From Bradyrhizobium sp. CB1015 (GTDB lineage: Bacteria; Pseudomonadota; Alphaproteobacteria; Rhizobiales; Xanthobacteraceae): a DNA stretch of 64,000 bases. The translations under genes were made by a program, and so were the position numbers. The notes below the pieces were generated by a model. That model had not been told where the DNA came from. It ran no database searches and saw only the letters and a list, made by a program, of their open reading frames with translations. Below, piece after piece: positions 38,624 to 47,906 of the stretch (its first letter is position 1; the number at the start of each line of letters is the position of its first letter). The stretch lies in assembly GCF_025200925.1 (NCBI RefSeq), contig NZ_CP104174.1:4588001-4652000 (forward strand), read 5' to 3'.

Positions 38624-39217
38624 CTAAGGCTGATGTCGCCGCGTGATTGCAACTTGCGCTGCCTGGGCATAGAGGCTCGCCACCAGCTCGAGATGGCTGC
38701 CTGCGGTTTCCGTTTTTTCGGCCCAGCCGTCGAGTGCCTCCAGCATCGGCGGCAGCGTCGCGGCGCGCAAGTCCGCATAGGCTTCGGTGACGGAACGGCC
38801 GATCTCGGTCGTGCGATAGCGCGTTTCCTTGCGCGACGAGGATCCCTCGGTTTCGATCAGCCCGGCCTTCACCAGCTTGCGCGTTGCATATTGCAGGTTC
38901 GGCACGTCGACACGGTTGAGCAGTTGGCCGATTTCGGAGAGCCGCTTCGGCTCGTCGCCCATCCGGACCACATTGAGTACGGCGACGTCGTCGCCGGTCA
39001 GCGGCACGTCGCAGACTGCGGCGAGGCATGCGGCCTTCCAGCGGTAATAAGCTTGCGCCAGCCGCTCCAGCCTGAACTCGAATTCCGAAAGCTGTCGCTC
39101 GGTTTCCGTGCGCGCCAGATGCCAGGAGCCCCCGCGCTCGCTTGCTTCGGCCTGCTGCCTCGGCTTCGCCATCTCGCCGGTTCGCTTCGCGGCAGCCTTC
39201 TGCGTCTTCCTCAACAT
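38624..39217 (-). CDS. MarR-like winged-helix regulator
   Basis: A 197-residue DNA-binding protein with a winged-helix domain of the MarR (HTH_27) type; the central part TGDDVAVLNVVRMGDEPKRL and RVDVPNLQYATRKLVKAGLI carries the recognition helix. The lysine-rich first 25 residues are a charged tail. ATG 39217 has GGGAG upstream. It is divergent from the dienelactone hydrolase gene with a 227-bp AT-rich gap, which probably holds its operator. Confidence 0.85.
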   Translation of the reverse strand: MLRKTQKAAAKRTGEMAKPRQQAEASERGGSWHLARTETERQLSEFEFRLERLAQAYYRWKAACLAAVCDVPLTGDDVAVLNVVRMGDEPKRLSEIGQLLNRVDVPNLQYATRKLVKAGLIETEGSSSRKETRYRTTEIGRSVTEAYADLRAATLPPMLEALDGWAEKTETAGSHLELVASLYAQAAQVAITRRHQP

Positions 39218-39444
39218 CGTCTCCCGATCGTCCGCCGATTTTCAGCCAGTGATTCTGCCCAAGCTCAGGCTCTAGGCAGGCTCTGCCCAATCAATGCTAT
39301 TTACAAGTTGGATTCTTACATTAAAAATACAATTAAGAAAGCATGATGAAGGGGCGCCGCCTCGACCTCATGCGGGACGCGTCGATAAGACGCGCGCAAG
39401 GGACGGAAGCAGCTCAAGGGCTCAACGACGAGAGGGGATCGCAT

Positions 39445-40677
39445 ATGGCGGGACAATGGATCGATATCGCTGCCAAGGATGGCGGCAGCTTCAAGGGTTA
39501 TCTCGCCGTTCCTGCCTCGGGTTCGGGTCCGGGAATCCTGCTGTTGCAGGAGATCTTCGGCGTCAACAAATCGATGCGCGACGTTGCCGACTATTATGCT
39601 GAAGAAGGCTATGTCGTGCTGGCGCCCGACCTGTTCTGGCGCATGGAGCCCGGTGTCGAGCTCGGCTACACCGAGGCCGATTTCGGCAAGGCAATGGGCT
39701 ACTACCAGCGCTTCGACGCCAACCAGTCTATCAAGGATGCCGCTGACGCCCTGAAGGTCCTGCGGGCCAGGCCCGAATGCAAGGGCAAGGTCGGCGCACT
39801 CGGCTTCTGTCTCGGCGGCAAGCTTTCCTATCTAGTCGCGGCCCGCACCGACGTCGATTGCGCCGTGAGCTATTATGGCGTCGGCATCGAGGCTGATCTC
39901 GCCGAAGCGGGCGATGCGAAGTGCCCGATGGTCTTCCATTTCGCCGAGCTCGACCGCTTCGCGCCCGCCGAAGCCCGCGAGCAGATCAAGGCGGCCTTCA
40001 AGGGGCGGCCCGACGTCGAATTCTATCTCTATCCAGGCTGCGATCACGCGTTCGCCGCGTCGGAGCGGACGAGCTTCAACAAACCGGCGACGCTGATGGC
40101 TCATTCGCGCTCGATCGCACTGTTCCGCAAAGTGCTGGGCCCGCACTACGATCTCTCGACGTTGTGGGACCGGCACACCGAGCTCGAATTCGCCACGCGT
40201 TCGGCCGAAGAGACCATGACCACCATGGTCGCAGAGCCCTATGTCAACCACATCCCGACCATGACCGGCGGCGTCGGCTATCGCGACTTGCTGCGCTTTT
40301 ACAGGCATCATTTCATCCCGAAGACGCCGCAGGACACCAAGCTCGTGCCGATTTCGCGCACCATCGGCGCCGACCGGATCGTGGACGAAATGCTGTTCTG
40401 CTTCACCCACGACAATGAGATCGACTGGATGCTGCCAGGCGTTGCGCCGACCGGCAAATATGTCGAAATTCCGTTGGTCGCGATCGTGCGCTTTCGTGGC
40501 GACAAGCTCTACAACGAGCACATCTATTGGGATCAGGCTTCGGTGCTGGCGCAGATCGGGCTGCTCGATCCTGCGAAACTGCCGATCGCGGGCATCGAGA
40601 CGGCGAAGAAGCTGGTCGACGAAGCGCTGCCGTCGAACACGTTGATGGCACGCTGGTCCGAGAGCGCCGGCAAATAA
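39445..40677 (+). CDS. Dienelactone hydrolase fused to SnoaL-like domain
   Basis: A 410-residue two-domain protein. The N-terminal 235 residues are a dienelactone hydrolase: LLLQEIFGVNKSMRD, the cysteine nucleophile in GFCLGGKLSY and a C-terminal histidine in GCDHAFAASE, so Cys-Asp-His as in DLH enzymes. From about residue 245 a SnoaL/NTF2-like fold follows (MTGGVGYRDLLRFYRHHF, then VDEMLFCFTHDNEIDWMLPG). ATG 39445 has GAGGGG upstream. The usual DLH is about 235 residues, so this is a fusion. It hydrolyses a lactone or dienelactone in aromatic catabolism; the second domain's role is unknown. A divergent MarR-like gene is the likely regulator. Confidence 0.9.
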   Translation: MAGQWIDIAAKDGGSFKGYLAVPASGSGPGILLLQEIFGVNKSMRDVADYYAEEGYVVLAPDLFWRMEPGVELGYTEADFGKAMGYYQRFDANQSIKDAADALKVLRARPECKGKVGALGFCLGGKLSYLVAARTDVDCAVSYYGVGIEADLAEAGDAKCPMVFHFAELDRFAPAEAREQIKAAFKGRPDVEFYLYPGCDHAFAASERTSFNKPATLMAHSRSIALFRKVLGPHYDLSTLWDRHTELEFATRSAEETMTTMVAEPYVNHIPTMTGGVGYRDLLRFYRHHFIPKTPQDTKLVPISRTIGADRIVDEMLFCFTHDNEIDWMLPGVAPTGKYVEIPLVAIVRFRGDKLYNEHIYWDQASVLAQIGLLDPAKLPIAGIETAKKLVDEALPSNTLMARWSESAGK

Positions 40678-40690
40678 TCCGAACCGATTG

Positions 40691-40716
40691 ACGGCGCCGC
40701 ACACGGCGCCGTTTTC
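40691..40716 (+). terminator. Terminator-like hairpin after the DLH fusion
   Basis: Perfect 8-bp stem ACGGCGCC / GGCGCCGT with a 6-nt loop, then TTTT. It lies 14 nt after the hydrolase stop and about 60 nt before the ABC substrate-binding gene, so it probably separates the two transcripts. The T tract is short, which lowers certainty. Confidence 0.6.
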
Positions 40717-40774
40717 GTACACGTTCGTCGAACTTGGTTCATCGTATTTTTCTCACATAGTTGGGGTAACGAAC

Positions 40775-42319
40775 ATGTCTTCCCTGTCGCGCCGTTCGAT
40801 CCTGCAGCTCGCCGGCGGTGCCGCCGCGCTGCGCTTCGCATCAACTCTTCCCGGCATTGGCGCCGCGCATGCGGCGGCATCGGGCACGCTGACCATCGCC
40901 TATAACGTCAATCTGCCGTCATTCGACCCGACGATCGGCGTCTCCGCCGTCAACCCGACCATCCAGTCGATCTACCAGTCGGTGTTCGACCCCTATATTG
41001 GCCAGGCCGCGGACCTCTCGTTCAAGCCGGGGCTGCTGACCAAATGGGGTTGGAACGAAGACCGCAGCAAGGTCACCCTGGAATTGCGCAAGGGCGCAAC
41101 CTGGCATGACGGCTCGCCAGTGACGGCCGAGGATGTCGTGTGGTCGCTCATCCGCGCGGCCGATCCGAAAGGTGGCAATCCGATCCAGTTCGTCTGGTCC
41201 AAGGTCGGCAACTACAAGATCGACGGCAACACCATCACCGGCGACGTGCTCGAATTCGAGCCGACGCTGTTCAAATGGATGGCGTTCCTGACCGGTTATA
41301 TTTTGCCTAGGGCCTATTTCGAGAAGGTCGGTGCCGAAGGTTTCGAGAAGGCGCCGATCGGATCGGGGCCCTACAAGGTCGATGCCTTCGAGCGCAACGC
41401 CTTCCTGCGGCTGAAGGCGCATCCTGGCTACTGGGGCGGCAAGCCGGCGTTCGAGACCGTGGTGTTCAAGTTCATCACCGATCCGACGAGCCGCGTCGCC
41501 GAGATGGAATCCGGCGGCTCCGATCTCACCTTCGAGATTCCCTACGAGGAGTTCGACCGCCTCAAAGCCAAGCCAGGATTGGCAGGGCAGACCAAGCCGG
41601 TGTCCGACATCGCGATGATCTTCATCACCGACATCGACCCGATGCTCGACCGCAACGTGCGGCTTGCCGCCCACCATGCGATCGACAAGAAGGCGATCGT
41701 CGACCGGCTTCTCAAGGGCTACGGCGTGCCGATCTCGACACTGGAGGCGCCGGGCTATGCCGCTTTCGATCCTTCTATCAAGGTCGCCTACGATCCCGAA
41801 CTCGCAAAAAGCCTGCTCGCCAAGAGCGGCTATTCGCTGGGCAAGCCGGTCAAGTTCACGATCCAAACCACGCGCGGCTTCAAGCCGAAGGACTACGAGA
41901 TGATCCAGGCGATCGTCGGCATGTGGCGCAAGGTCGGCATCGACGCCAACATCGAGATCTACGAGATCGCCAAGCATTTCGAGTTGCGCGCACGCCACGC
42001 GCTGGCGCCGGCCGCCTTCTACAATTGGGGTAACGCGATTGGCGATCCCTCGACCTCGACCGGCTTTGCGATGTTCGGCCCCTCGCCGCATTGCGCCTGG
42101 AAGGGGAAGGACCTCGTCGAGCGCATCGGGCCTCTCTGGGGCGAGAAGGACGAGGCCAAGCGTATCGCCGGCTACAAGGCCGTCGACAAGTACATCGCCG
42201 AGGAGGGCGAGGTGATCCCGCTGTTCCAGTACGTGCAGCCGATCATCCACAAGAAGGGCCTGAAGGTCGTATCGCAGTCCAACGGCATGATCCTTCCGCA
42301 ACTCGTCACGCCAGCCTGA
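40775..42319 (+). CDS. ABC transporter substrate-binding protein (peptide/opine family 5)
   Basis: A 514-residue periplasmic binding protein of the DppA/OppA superfamily (SBP_bac_5). The N terminus is a twin-arginine signal with SLSRRSILQLAGG and cleavage near AAHAA. Family hallmarks KPGLLTKWGWNEDRSKVTLE and WHDGSPVTAEDVVWSL are clear. It starts an operon with two permeases and two ATPases. Peptide-like, opine or other ligands are possible; the sequence does not reveal which. Confidence 0.9.
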   Translation: MSSLSRRSILQLAGGAAALRFASTLPGIGAAHAAASGTLTIAYNVNLPSFDPTIGVSAVNPTIQSIYQSVFDPYIGQAADLSFKPGLLTKWGWNEDRSKVTLELRKGATWHDGSPVTAEDVVWSLIRAADPKGGNPIQFVWSKVGNYKIDGNTITGDVLEFEPTLFKWMAFLTGYILPRAYFEKVGAEGFEKAPIGSGPYKVDAFERNAFLRLKAHPGYWGGKPAFETVVFKFITDPTSRVAEMESGGSDLTFEIPYEEFDRLKAKPGLAGQTKPVSDIAMIFITDIDPMLDRNVRLAAHHAIDKKAIVDRLLKGYGVPISTLEAPGYAAFDPSIKVAYDPELAKSLLAKSGYSLGKPVKFTIQTTRGFKPKDYEMIQAIVGMWRKVGIDANIEIYEIAKHFELRARHALAPAAFYNWGNAIGDPSTSTGFAMFGPSPHCAWKGKDLVERIGPLWGEKDEAKRIAGYKAVDKYIAEEGEVIPLFQYVQPIIHKKGLKVVSQSNGMILPQLVTPA

Positions 42320-42347
42320 GCGGCGAAACAGAGAGGCGGACCGATCG

Positions 42348-43355
42348 ATGCGATGGGGCGAGATCATCCGGCGACTCGTTCTCGTGCCACCCACGCTGTT
42401 CGGCGTGGCGGTGATCGTGTTCGTGCTGTTGCGCGTGGTGCCGGGCGATCCCATCGCCATGATGATTCCGCCCGGCGCGTCGGAGGCCGACATCGCGCGG
42501 CTGCGCGCGCTCTACGGCCTCGACCTGCCGATCCTGCAGCAGTTCTCGACCTGGCTCGGACAGGTCGCACGCGGCGACTTCGGCAGGTCCATCAGCGTCC
42601 ATCAGGGCGTCTTCGCCCTTTTGCTGGAGCGCCTGCCGGCTACGATCGAACTCGCGTTTCTGGCGACGCTCGTTGCCGTCGCACTGGGTGTTCTCGTCGC
42701 TCTCATCGGCATCCTGTTGCGCGGCCGGCGCGCCGAATGGGCGGTCGATGGCGGCATCGGCGTGTTGCTTGCGATTCCCGATTTCCTCTGGGCGCTAATC
42801 CTGCTGCTGGCCTTCGGCGTGCTGCTGCCGTGGCTGCCGATCTCGGGTCGGGTCGATCCGCAGATCGACGTTCACCTCCGCAGCAACTTCTATCTGCTCG
42901 AAAGCCTCTTGACCGGCCGCTTCGCGATCGCCTTCGCACTGTTGCATCATATGATCCTGCCGGCGCTCGCGCTGGCGCTGCCCTTCGCGGCGCTGGTGGC
43001 GCGTATCCTGAAGGCATCGCTCACCGAGGCCGAGGACCAGGACTATGCCCAGATCGCGCGCGCTCGCGGCTATTCGTGGCCCGACATCCTGCTGCATGAG
43101 GTCTTTCCGAACGCGCTGATCCCGACGGTCGCTCTCGGCGGAGTTCAGGTCACGCTCTTGCTCGGCGGGACCGTGCTGGTCGAGCGCATCTTCTCCTACG
43201 AGGGTATCGGCAACATGGCGATCGATGCGGTGATCAACCGCGACTTCCCGCTGATCCAGGGGCTGGTGCTGACCTTCGCGGTGCTGTTCATCGCGCTCAA
43301 CCTTGCCGTCGATCTGATCGTCACCTTGCTTGATCCGAGGCTGCGCCATGGTTGA
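42348..43355 (+). CDS. ABC permease (DppB type)
   Basis: A 335-residue inner-membrane permease of the DppB/OppB family, with about six hydrophobic helices. The N-terminal motif LFGVAVIVFVLLRVVPGDPI is diagnostic, and the EAA loop lies near YAQIARARGYSWPDILLHEV. It follows the binding-protein gene by 28 nt. Its stop overlaps the next permease start by 8 nt, showing tight coupling. Confidence 0.92.
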   Translation: MRWGEIIRRLVLVPPTLFGVAVIVFVLLRVVPGDPIAMMIPPGASEADIARLRALYGLDLPILQQFSTWLGQVARGDFGRSISVHQGVFALLLERLPATIELAFLATLVAVALGVLVALIGILLRGRRAEWAVDGGIGVLLAIPDFLWALILLLAFGVLLPWLPISGRVDPQIDVHLRSNFYLLESLLTGRFAIAFALLHHMILPALALALPFAALVARILKASLTEAEDQDYAQIARARGYSWPDILLHEVFPNALIPTVALGGVQVTLLLGGTVLVERIFSYEGIGNMAIDAVINRDFPLIQGLVLTFAVLFIALNLAVDLIVTLLDPRLRHG

Positions 43356-44235
43356 CCTCGCGCTTTCCTTTTCCATCGCACGTCCCTCGCGGCTCTCCGC
43401 CGCGATGACGCGCGGCGGCGCGCGGCTCTGGGTCGGCGCGGCCATTGTTGCGCTGCTGGTGCTGGTCGCGCTGCTGGCGCCCGTCCTGGCGCCGCATGAT
43501 CCGCTCGAGCAGGACCTGATGTCCGCGCAATTGCCGCCGTCCTGGATGGTGGGCGGCGATCACGCCTATCTCCTCGGCACCGACAGCCTTGGCCGCTGCG
43601 TGCTGTCGCGGTTGATCTATTCGGCGCGCACCGCGGTGACGGTGGCGCTGATCGCGGCGACGTTGGCGGCGTTGATCGGCGTCGCGCTCGGGCTGTTCGC
43701 CGGCAGTTTCGGCGGCTGGGTCGATCAGGCGATCTCGCGGCTGATCGACGTCTGGATGGCGTTTCCGCCGGTGCTGCTCTCGATCGTGCTGGCGGCCGTG
43801 ATTGGGGCCGGCCTGACCTCCGTGATCGCGGCCATCGTCGTGGTCGACTGGACGCGGTTCGCGCGCGTCGTGCGCGCCGAGACCATGGTGCAGCTGACGC
43901 GCGACTATGCGGCGGCCGCCCGCGTCATCGGCCTCAGCCGCGCCAAACTGCTGCGGCTGGAGATCCTGCCCAATCTCGTTCCGCTCCTGGTCACGCTGCT
44001 CGCCGTCGAGATGGGGATCGCCATCCTCGTCGAGGTCATCCTGTCTTTCGTCGGCATCTCGGTCTCCGGCGACACGCCGACCTGGGGCAGCATGATCGCC
44101 GAGGGCCGCCAGATCGTCTACCAGGCGCCCTGGATCATGGCGCTGCCGATCGGCTGCATCATCACGAGCGTGATCGGCTTCAACCTGCTCGGCGACGGCC
44201 TTCGCCTCGCCCTCGACTCGGTGCAGCGCTCATGA
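43348..44235 (+). CDS. ABC permease (DppC type)
   Basis: A 295-residue second permease of the dipeptide/oligopeptide importer family, with a long N-terminal TM and the typical periplasmic segment PHDPLEQDLMSAQLPP and LGTDSLGRCVLSRLIYSART. The EAA loop is in DYAAAARVIGLSRAKLLRLE. ATG 43348 overlaps the DppB stop. Its own end overlaps the next ATPase by 4 nt. Confidence 0.92.
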   Translation: MVDLALSFSIARPSRLSAAMTRGGARLWVGAAIVALLVLVALLAPVLAPHDPLEQDLMSAQLPPSWMVGGDHAYLLGTDSLGRCVLSRLIYSARTAVTVALIAATLAALIGVALGLFAGSFGGWVDQAISRLIDVWMAFPPVLLSIVLAAVIGAGLTSVIAAIVVVDWTRFARVVRAETMVQLTRDYAAAARVIGLSRAKLLRLEILPNLVPLLVTLLAVEMGIAILVEVILSFVGISVSGDTPTWGSMIAEGRQIVYQAPWIMALPIGCIITSVIGFNLLGDGLRLALDSVQRS

Positions 44236-45107
44236 CCGCCACGCTCGAAATCGAGGAGCTGAGGGTCGCGATCGGCGCGGCCAACGTGCTGCGGCGGGTG
44301 AGCCTCGCTTTGCAGCCAGGCGAAGTCCGCGGCCTCGTCGGTGAGTCCGGGGCCGGCAAATCGATGCTGGGCCGCGCCGTGCTCGGCCTGCTGCCGGCGA
44401 ATGCGACAATCATGTCCGGCAGCATCAACTTCGAGGGCCGGGATCTCCTGGCGATGCGCGAGGCGGAGCGGCGACATCTCCTCGGCCGCCGCATCGCACT
44501 GATCCCGCAGGATCCGATGACCTCGCTCAATCCGGTCAAGCGGGTGGGCGCGCAGATCGGCGGCCTGCTGTGCCGTCATCTTGGGCTCTCGAAGCGGGCG
44601 GCGCTGGCGCGCGCGACCAAGCTTCTCGCCGAGGTCGCGATCCGCGAGCCTGCGCGAGTGCTCTCGCTTTATCCCCATGAGATTTCCGGCGGCATGCGCC
44701 AGCGCGTGCTGATTGCGATGGCGTTTGCCTGCGATCCCGTGCTGGTGATCGCCGACGAGCCTACCACAGCACTCGATGTCACGGTGCAGCGTCAGGTGCT
44801 GCAGCTCGTCGAGCGATTGCGACAGCGCCACGGCAGTGCGGTTCTGTTTGTCACTCACGATCTCGGCGTGGTGGCGAAGATCTGTCGCAGTATGACCGTG
44901 CTGCATGGCGGTCGCGTGCTGGAGGAGGGCGAGACGTCGGATGTGCTGGCCCGGCCGCGCCACGCCTACACGCGCGCGCTGCTCGCGGCGACGCCGCGCG
45001 CGGACCGACCGGCCGAGACATTGCGGCCGGTGCCGCCGGCACTGATCGAGCAATTGTGGTCGGAGGCGCGCCGGCTCGATCAGCTGACGGTTGCGGGGTC
45101 GGCATGA
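44232..45107 (+). CDS. ABC ATPase (DppD type)
   Basis: A 291-residue nucleotide-binding subunit. Walker A is [14 protein letters not shown], the signature is [15 protein letters not shown], and Walker B with glutamate is [13 protein letters not shown]. It lacks the long C-terminal cysteine extension of some DppD proteins. The start overlaps the permease stop (ATGA) and its stop overlaps the next ATPase start (ATGA). Confidence 0.93.
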   Translation: MTATLEIEELRVAIGAANVLRRVSLALQPGEVRGLVGESGAGKSMLGRAVLGLLPANATIMSGSINFEGRDLLAMREAERRHLLGRRIALIPQDPMTSLNPVKRVGAQIGGLLCRHLGLSKRAALARATKLLAEVAIREPARVLSLYPHEISGGMRQRVLIAMAFACDPVLVIADEPTTALDVTVQRQVLQLVERLRQRHGSAVLFVTHDLGVVAKICRSMTVLHGGRVLEEGETSDVLARPRHAYTRALLAATPRADRPAETLRPVPPALIEQLWSEARRLDQLTVAGSA

Positions 45108-45961
45108 ATGACATCCTGCTCCGCACCGGCAATTTGAGCTTCGGCTATCCGGAGCGCACCGGCTTGCTTCGCAAGCCTCATCTACGCCAGGTGATCAGAG
45201 CCATCGATCTTGCCGTGCCGCGCGGCTCGGTGCTCGGCCTGGTGGGCGAGTCCGGCTCGGGCAAGACCACGCTCGGGCGTCTGCTGGTGCGGCTCCTGAC
45301 GCCGACCTCCGGCGGCATCCAGTTCGACGGCGTCGAGATTGGCGGGCTCGACGAGGCGGCGCTCCACCCGCTCCGCGCGCGGATCCAGATGATCTTCCAG
45401 GATCCGCAATCCTCGCTCAATCCGCGGCTACGGCTTGGCACCACCTTGACGCGTCCCCTCGAGGTGCATGGGCGGCTGCGAGGGCGTCAGGATCGGCGTG
45501 AGCGTGCTGCGGCGCTGCTTGAGCTGGTCGGCCTGCCGACCGAATTTGCCGATCGATATCCGCATGAATTGTCGGGCGGCCAGCGCCAGCGTGCGGGCAT
45601 CGCCCGGGCGCTCGCGCTCGAGCCGGATTTCATCGTCGCCGATGAGATCGTGTCGGGGCTGGATGTCTCGACCCAGGCGCACATCCTGCTGCTGTTGAAG
45701 GAGCTGCGCGCGCGATTGGGCCTCACCATGGTGTTCATCAGCCACGATCTCTCGGTCGTGCGCGTGCTCTGCGACGATGTCGCGATCCTGCACCACGGCG
45801 AGGTTGTCGAGTACGGCCCCGTCGCGAACGTGTTTGGCGCGCCGCAGCACGCCTATACGCAGCGATTGCTCACCGCGATTCCGTTGCCCGACGTCGAGCC
45901 GGGTTGGCTCGACGAGTCCCTGCCGGTTGTCACTCCCCAGCAGCAAGGATCAGCCGCATGA
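45104..45961 (+). CDS. ABC ATPase (DppF type)
   Basis: A 285-residue second ATPase. Walker A is GESGSGKTTLGRLL; signature LSGGQRQRAGIARALAL; Walker B FIVADEIVSGLDVS, where Ile replaces the common Pro after Glu. ATG 45104 is chosen over a longer frame because it overlaps the DppD stop. It ends the transporter operon; immediately after it lies a short stretch with a possible dehydrogenase start. Confidence 0.92.
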   Translation: MNDILLRTGNLSFGYPERTGLLRKPHLRQVIRAIDLAVPRGSVLGLVGESGSGKTTLGRLLVRLLTPTSGGIQFDGVEIGGLDEAALHPLRARIQMIFQDPQSSLNPRLRLGTTLTRPLEVHGRLRGRQDRRERAAALLELVGLPTEFADRYPHELSGGQRQRAGIARALALEPDFIVADEIVSGLDVSTQAHILLLLKELRARLGLTMVFISHDLSVVRVLCDDVAILHHGEVVEYGPVANVFGAPQHAYTQRLLTAIPLPDVEPGWLDESLPVVTPQQQGSAA

Positions 45962-46070
45962 GGAGACCATCAAAGATCCCGTCGTTGTCATCGCGGGCGC
46001 CACCGGTGCCGTTGCGCAAGTGCTCGTCGCCGAGCTCAAGGCGTGCAAACAGGCATCGGCGGGCCGATTG
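45962..46070 (+). pseudogene. Possible N-terminal remnant of an NAD-binding protein
   Basis: Just after the DppF stop, one frame reads PVVVIAGATGAVAQVLVAEL, which looks like the Rossmann beta-alpha-beta start of a short-chain or atypical SDR (usual motif GATGxxG, here GATGAVA, so the last glycine is lost). It then runs into unrelated sequence. It may be the stump of a lost gene. Weak evidence, single motif. Confidence 0.3.
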
Positions 46071-46116
46071 CTCGCGGCAGGAATCATTAGATGTTTGCAA
46101 ACCAGAGGAAGCCATC

Positions 46117-46719
46117 ATGACAAAGTTGAGAGCTATGCTTGTTCTCGCCACGCTTGCGCTGAGTGCCTCCGCGCTTCCAGTTGCGGCCGATTCGATTCCG
46201 GGCCTGCGCGGCCACGACCACACCGGCATCACGGTGCCCGACGTGAAGGCGGCGACCGCCTTCTTCACCGACGTGCTCGGCTGCTCGCACGCGATGTCGT
46301 TCGGGCCATTCTCGGACGACAAGGGCACGTTCATGCAGGATGTCGTGAACGTAAATCCGCGTGCGGTCATCGACGAGATCAGCATAGTCCGCTGCGGCTA
46401 CGGCTCTAACATCGAGCTGTTCCAGTACGAATCGCCCGACCAGGTCAAGACGCTGCCGAAGAACTCCGATATCGGCGGCCACCACATCGCGCTCTATGTC
46501 GACGACATCGTTAAGGCTGCCGAGTATCTGCGATCGAAGAACGTCAAGACCATGCAGGGGCCGATCCCCGTCAATGAAGGACCGGCATCCGGCCAGTCCA
46601 TTCTCTACTTCCTGACGCCATGGGGAATGCAGATGGAACTGATCAGCTACCCCAAGGGCATGGCCTATGAGAAGAGCGCCAAGACCGTGTTGTGGTCGAC
46701 GATCGAGCCGATGAAATGA
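46117..46719 (+). CDS. Exported VOC-family (glyoxalase-like) protein
   Basis: A 200-residue protein with a Sec signal peptide (KLRAMLVLATLALSASALPV, cleavage after VAA). The mature part is one vicinal-oxygen-chelate domain: HDHTGITVPDVKAATAFFTD, the middle GGHHIALYVDDIVKAAEYL and the end PWGMQMELISYPKG, so metal-type His and Glu residues are present. Secreted VOC proteins are uncommon. ATG 46117 has AGAGGAAG upstream. It sits downstream of the ABC importer, perhaps acting on the imported ligand in the periplasm; this is inferred. Confidence 0.85.
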   Translation: MTKLRAMLVLATLALSASALPVAADSIPGLRGHDHTGITVPDVKAATAFFTDVLGCSHAMSFGPFSDDKGTFMQDVVNVNPRAVIDEISIVRCGYGSNIELFQYESPDQVKTLPKNSDIGGHHIALYVDDIVKAAEYLRSKNVKTMQGPIPVNEGPASGQSILYFLTPWGMQMELISYPKGMAYEKSAKTVLWSTIEPMK

Positions 46720-47116
46720 GTGCTTCGCTCCGTACAGAATGCCTTCACGGTCGTTTCCTCGAGCGTCGGAAGGGACGACGTCTGCATGTATGAATGCGAC
46801 CCAGTCGCACACTTAAAAGGGAGCAGGGCGCCGCTGCTGCGCCGCCCGTTGGTGACCTGGTCTGCCAAGTGCGTGCTACCGAAACGCGTGTCCTGATGGC
46901 TTGCGAGGTACGGCACCAAGCTGCTGAACATCTCCAGTCTCGCTCCGATTTCCCGAGTGATTTCAGGCGCCTGAGGGCGGCGACAATCTGGCTGAGCACC
47001 GTCCCGCCCGAGCCAAGACCAACATGCAAGCCTGTTAATCGCGCGGTGCGGCCGCCGCTACAAGGTGGACGCCTCGTTCGATGATCACAGCTTTGGCCTA
47101 TCATCGAACTGTACGT
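46720..47116. other. 397-bp gap with no recognised gene
   Basis: It lies between the VOC gene and the convergent SDR gene. Long frames on both strands are low-complexity, Arg-rich shadows without motifs. No hairpin with a T tract was found. I see no repeat or RNA here. Confidence 0.4.
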
Positions 47117-47896
47117 TCAACTCCGATGTGACAATTGCGTCACTGCGCCACCGGCAGCAGGAATACCCGCCGATAGTCCGCCGTCGACTGCGATGGTTTG
47201 GCCGGTGATCATCGATGCCTTCTCGGAGACGAGAAACGCGACCGCGTCGGCAACGTTCGCAGGACCTGAAATTCGCGGCAGCGGGCAGAGCGCTTGCAGC
47301 TCGTCGAAGACGCCTGGGTTGGCTTCGAGGCGTGCGTTCCAGGCGCGGGTTCGGACGGTCCCTGGTGCGACAGCATTCACTCGGACGCCATAGGGCCCAA
47401 GTTCGACGGCGAGGCATCTTGTCAGATGGATCAACCCCGCCTTTCCGGCGCTGTAGCCCGGGAAGCCGTAAACCCCGAGGCCATTGACGGTTGCGATGCT
47501 GACGATGCTCCCTTGCTGCGCAATCAATTGGTCACGCAAAGCCTGAATGCAAAGAAACGCGGAGTCGAGATTTGCGGCGATGTCTTCACGCCAAACGGCA
47601 TAGTCCATCGTGAAGATCGAAGCTCCCTTCGCGCGGCCAACCGTGTTGACGAGAGCGGTGATGTTCCCGAGCTTCATGGCCGCGGCCGCTGCGGCCAAAA
47701 CCGACGCAGGATCGGTCGCGTCTACTTTGAATGAAACGGCCTGACCGCCTTCCATGCGGATGCCCGAGCAAATCTTTTCCGCTCGCTCTTCATCCAGATC
47801 GACGCAGACAATGCCGAGCCCATCGCGCGCGAGAGCCTGACAAACAGCGCTGCCGATATCTCCGGCGCCCCCCGTGACGAAAGCCCAGTTGGTCAT
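47117..47896 (-). CDS. Short-chain dehydrogenase/reductase
   Basis: A 259-residue classical SDR. Cofactor motif TGGAGDIGSA is followed by an acidic VDLDEE, suggesting NAD; the active site shows SIATVNG and YSAGKAG with the usual Tyr-x-x-x-Lys, and TGQTIAVDGGLSAG closes the fold. ATG 47896 is preferred over a longer frame. It is the last gene of the minus-strand catabolic operon (SMP-30, PLP enzyme, SBP, amidase, SDR), 10 nt after the amidase. It probably oxidises a hydroxyl of the operon's substrate. Confidence 0.9.
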   Translation of the reverse strand: MTNWAFVTGGAGDIGSAVCQALARDGLGIVCVDLDEERAEKICSGIRMEGGQAVSFKVDATDPASVLAAAAAAMKLGNITALVNTVGRAKGASIFTMDYAVWREDIAANLDSAFLCIQALRDQLIAQQGSIVSIATVNGLGVYGFPGYSAGKAGLIHLTRCLAVELGPYGVRVNAVAPGTVRTRAWNARLEANPGVFDELQALCPLPRISGPANVADAVAFLVSEKASMITGQTIAVDGGLSAGIPAAGGAVTQLSHRS

Positions 47897-47906
47897 GTCC
47901 AGTCCT

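Noticed and set aside
40919..42493. 524-codon minus-strand ORF
   Set aside because: Antisense shadow of the ABC substrate-binding gene.
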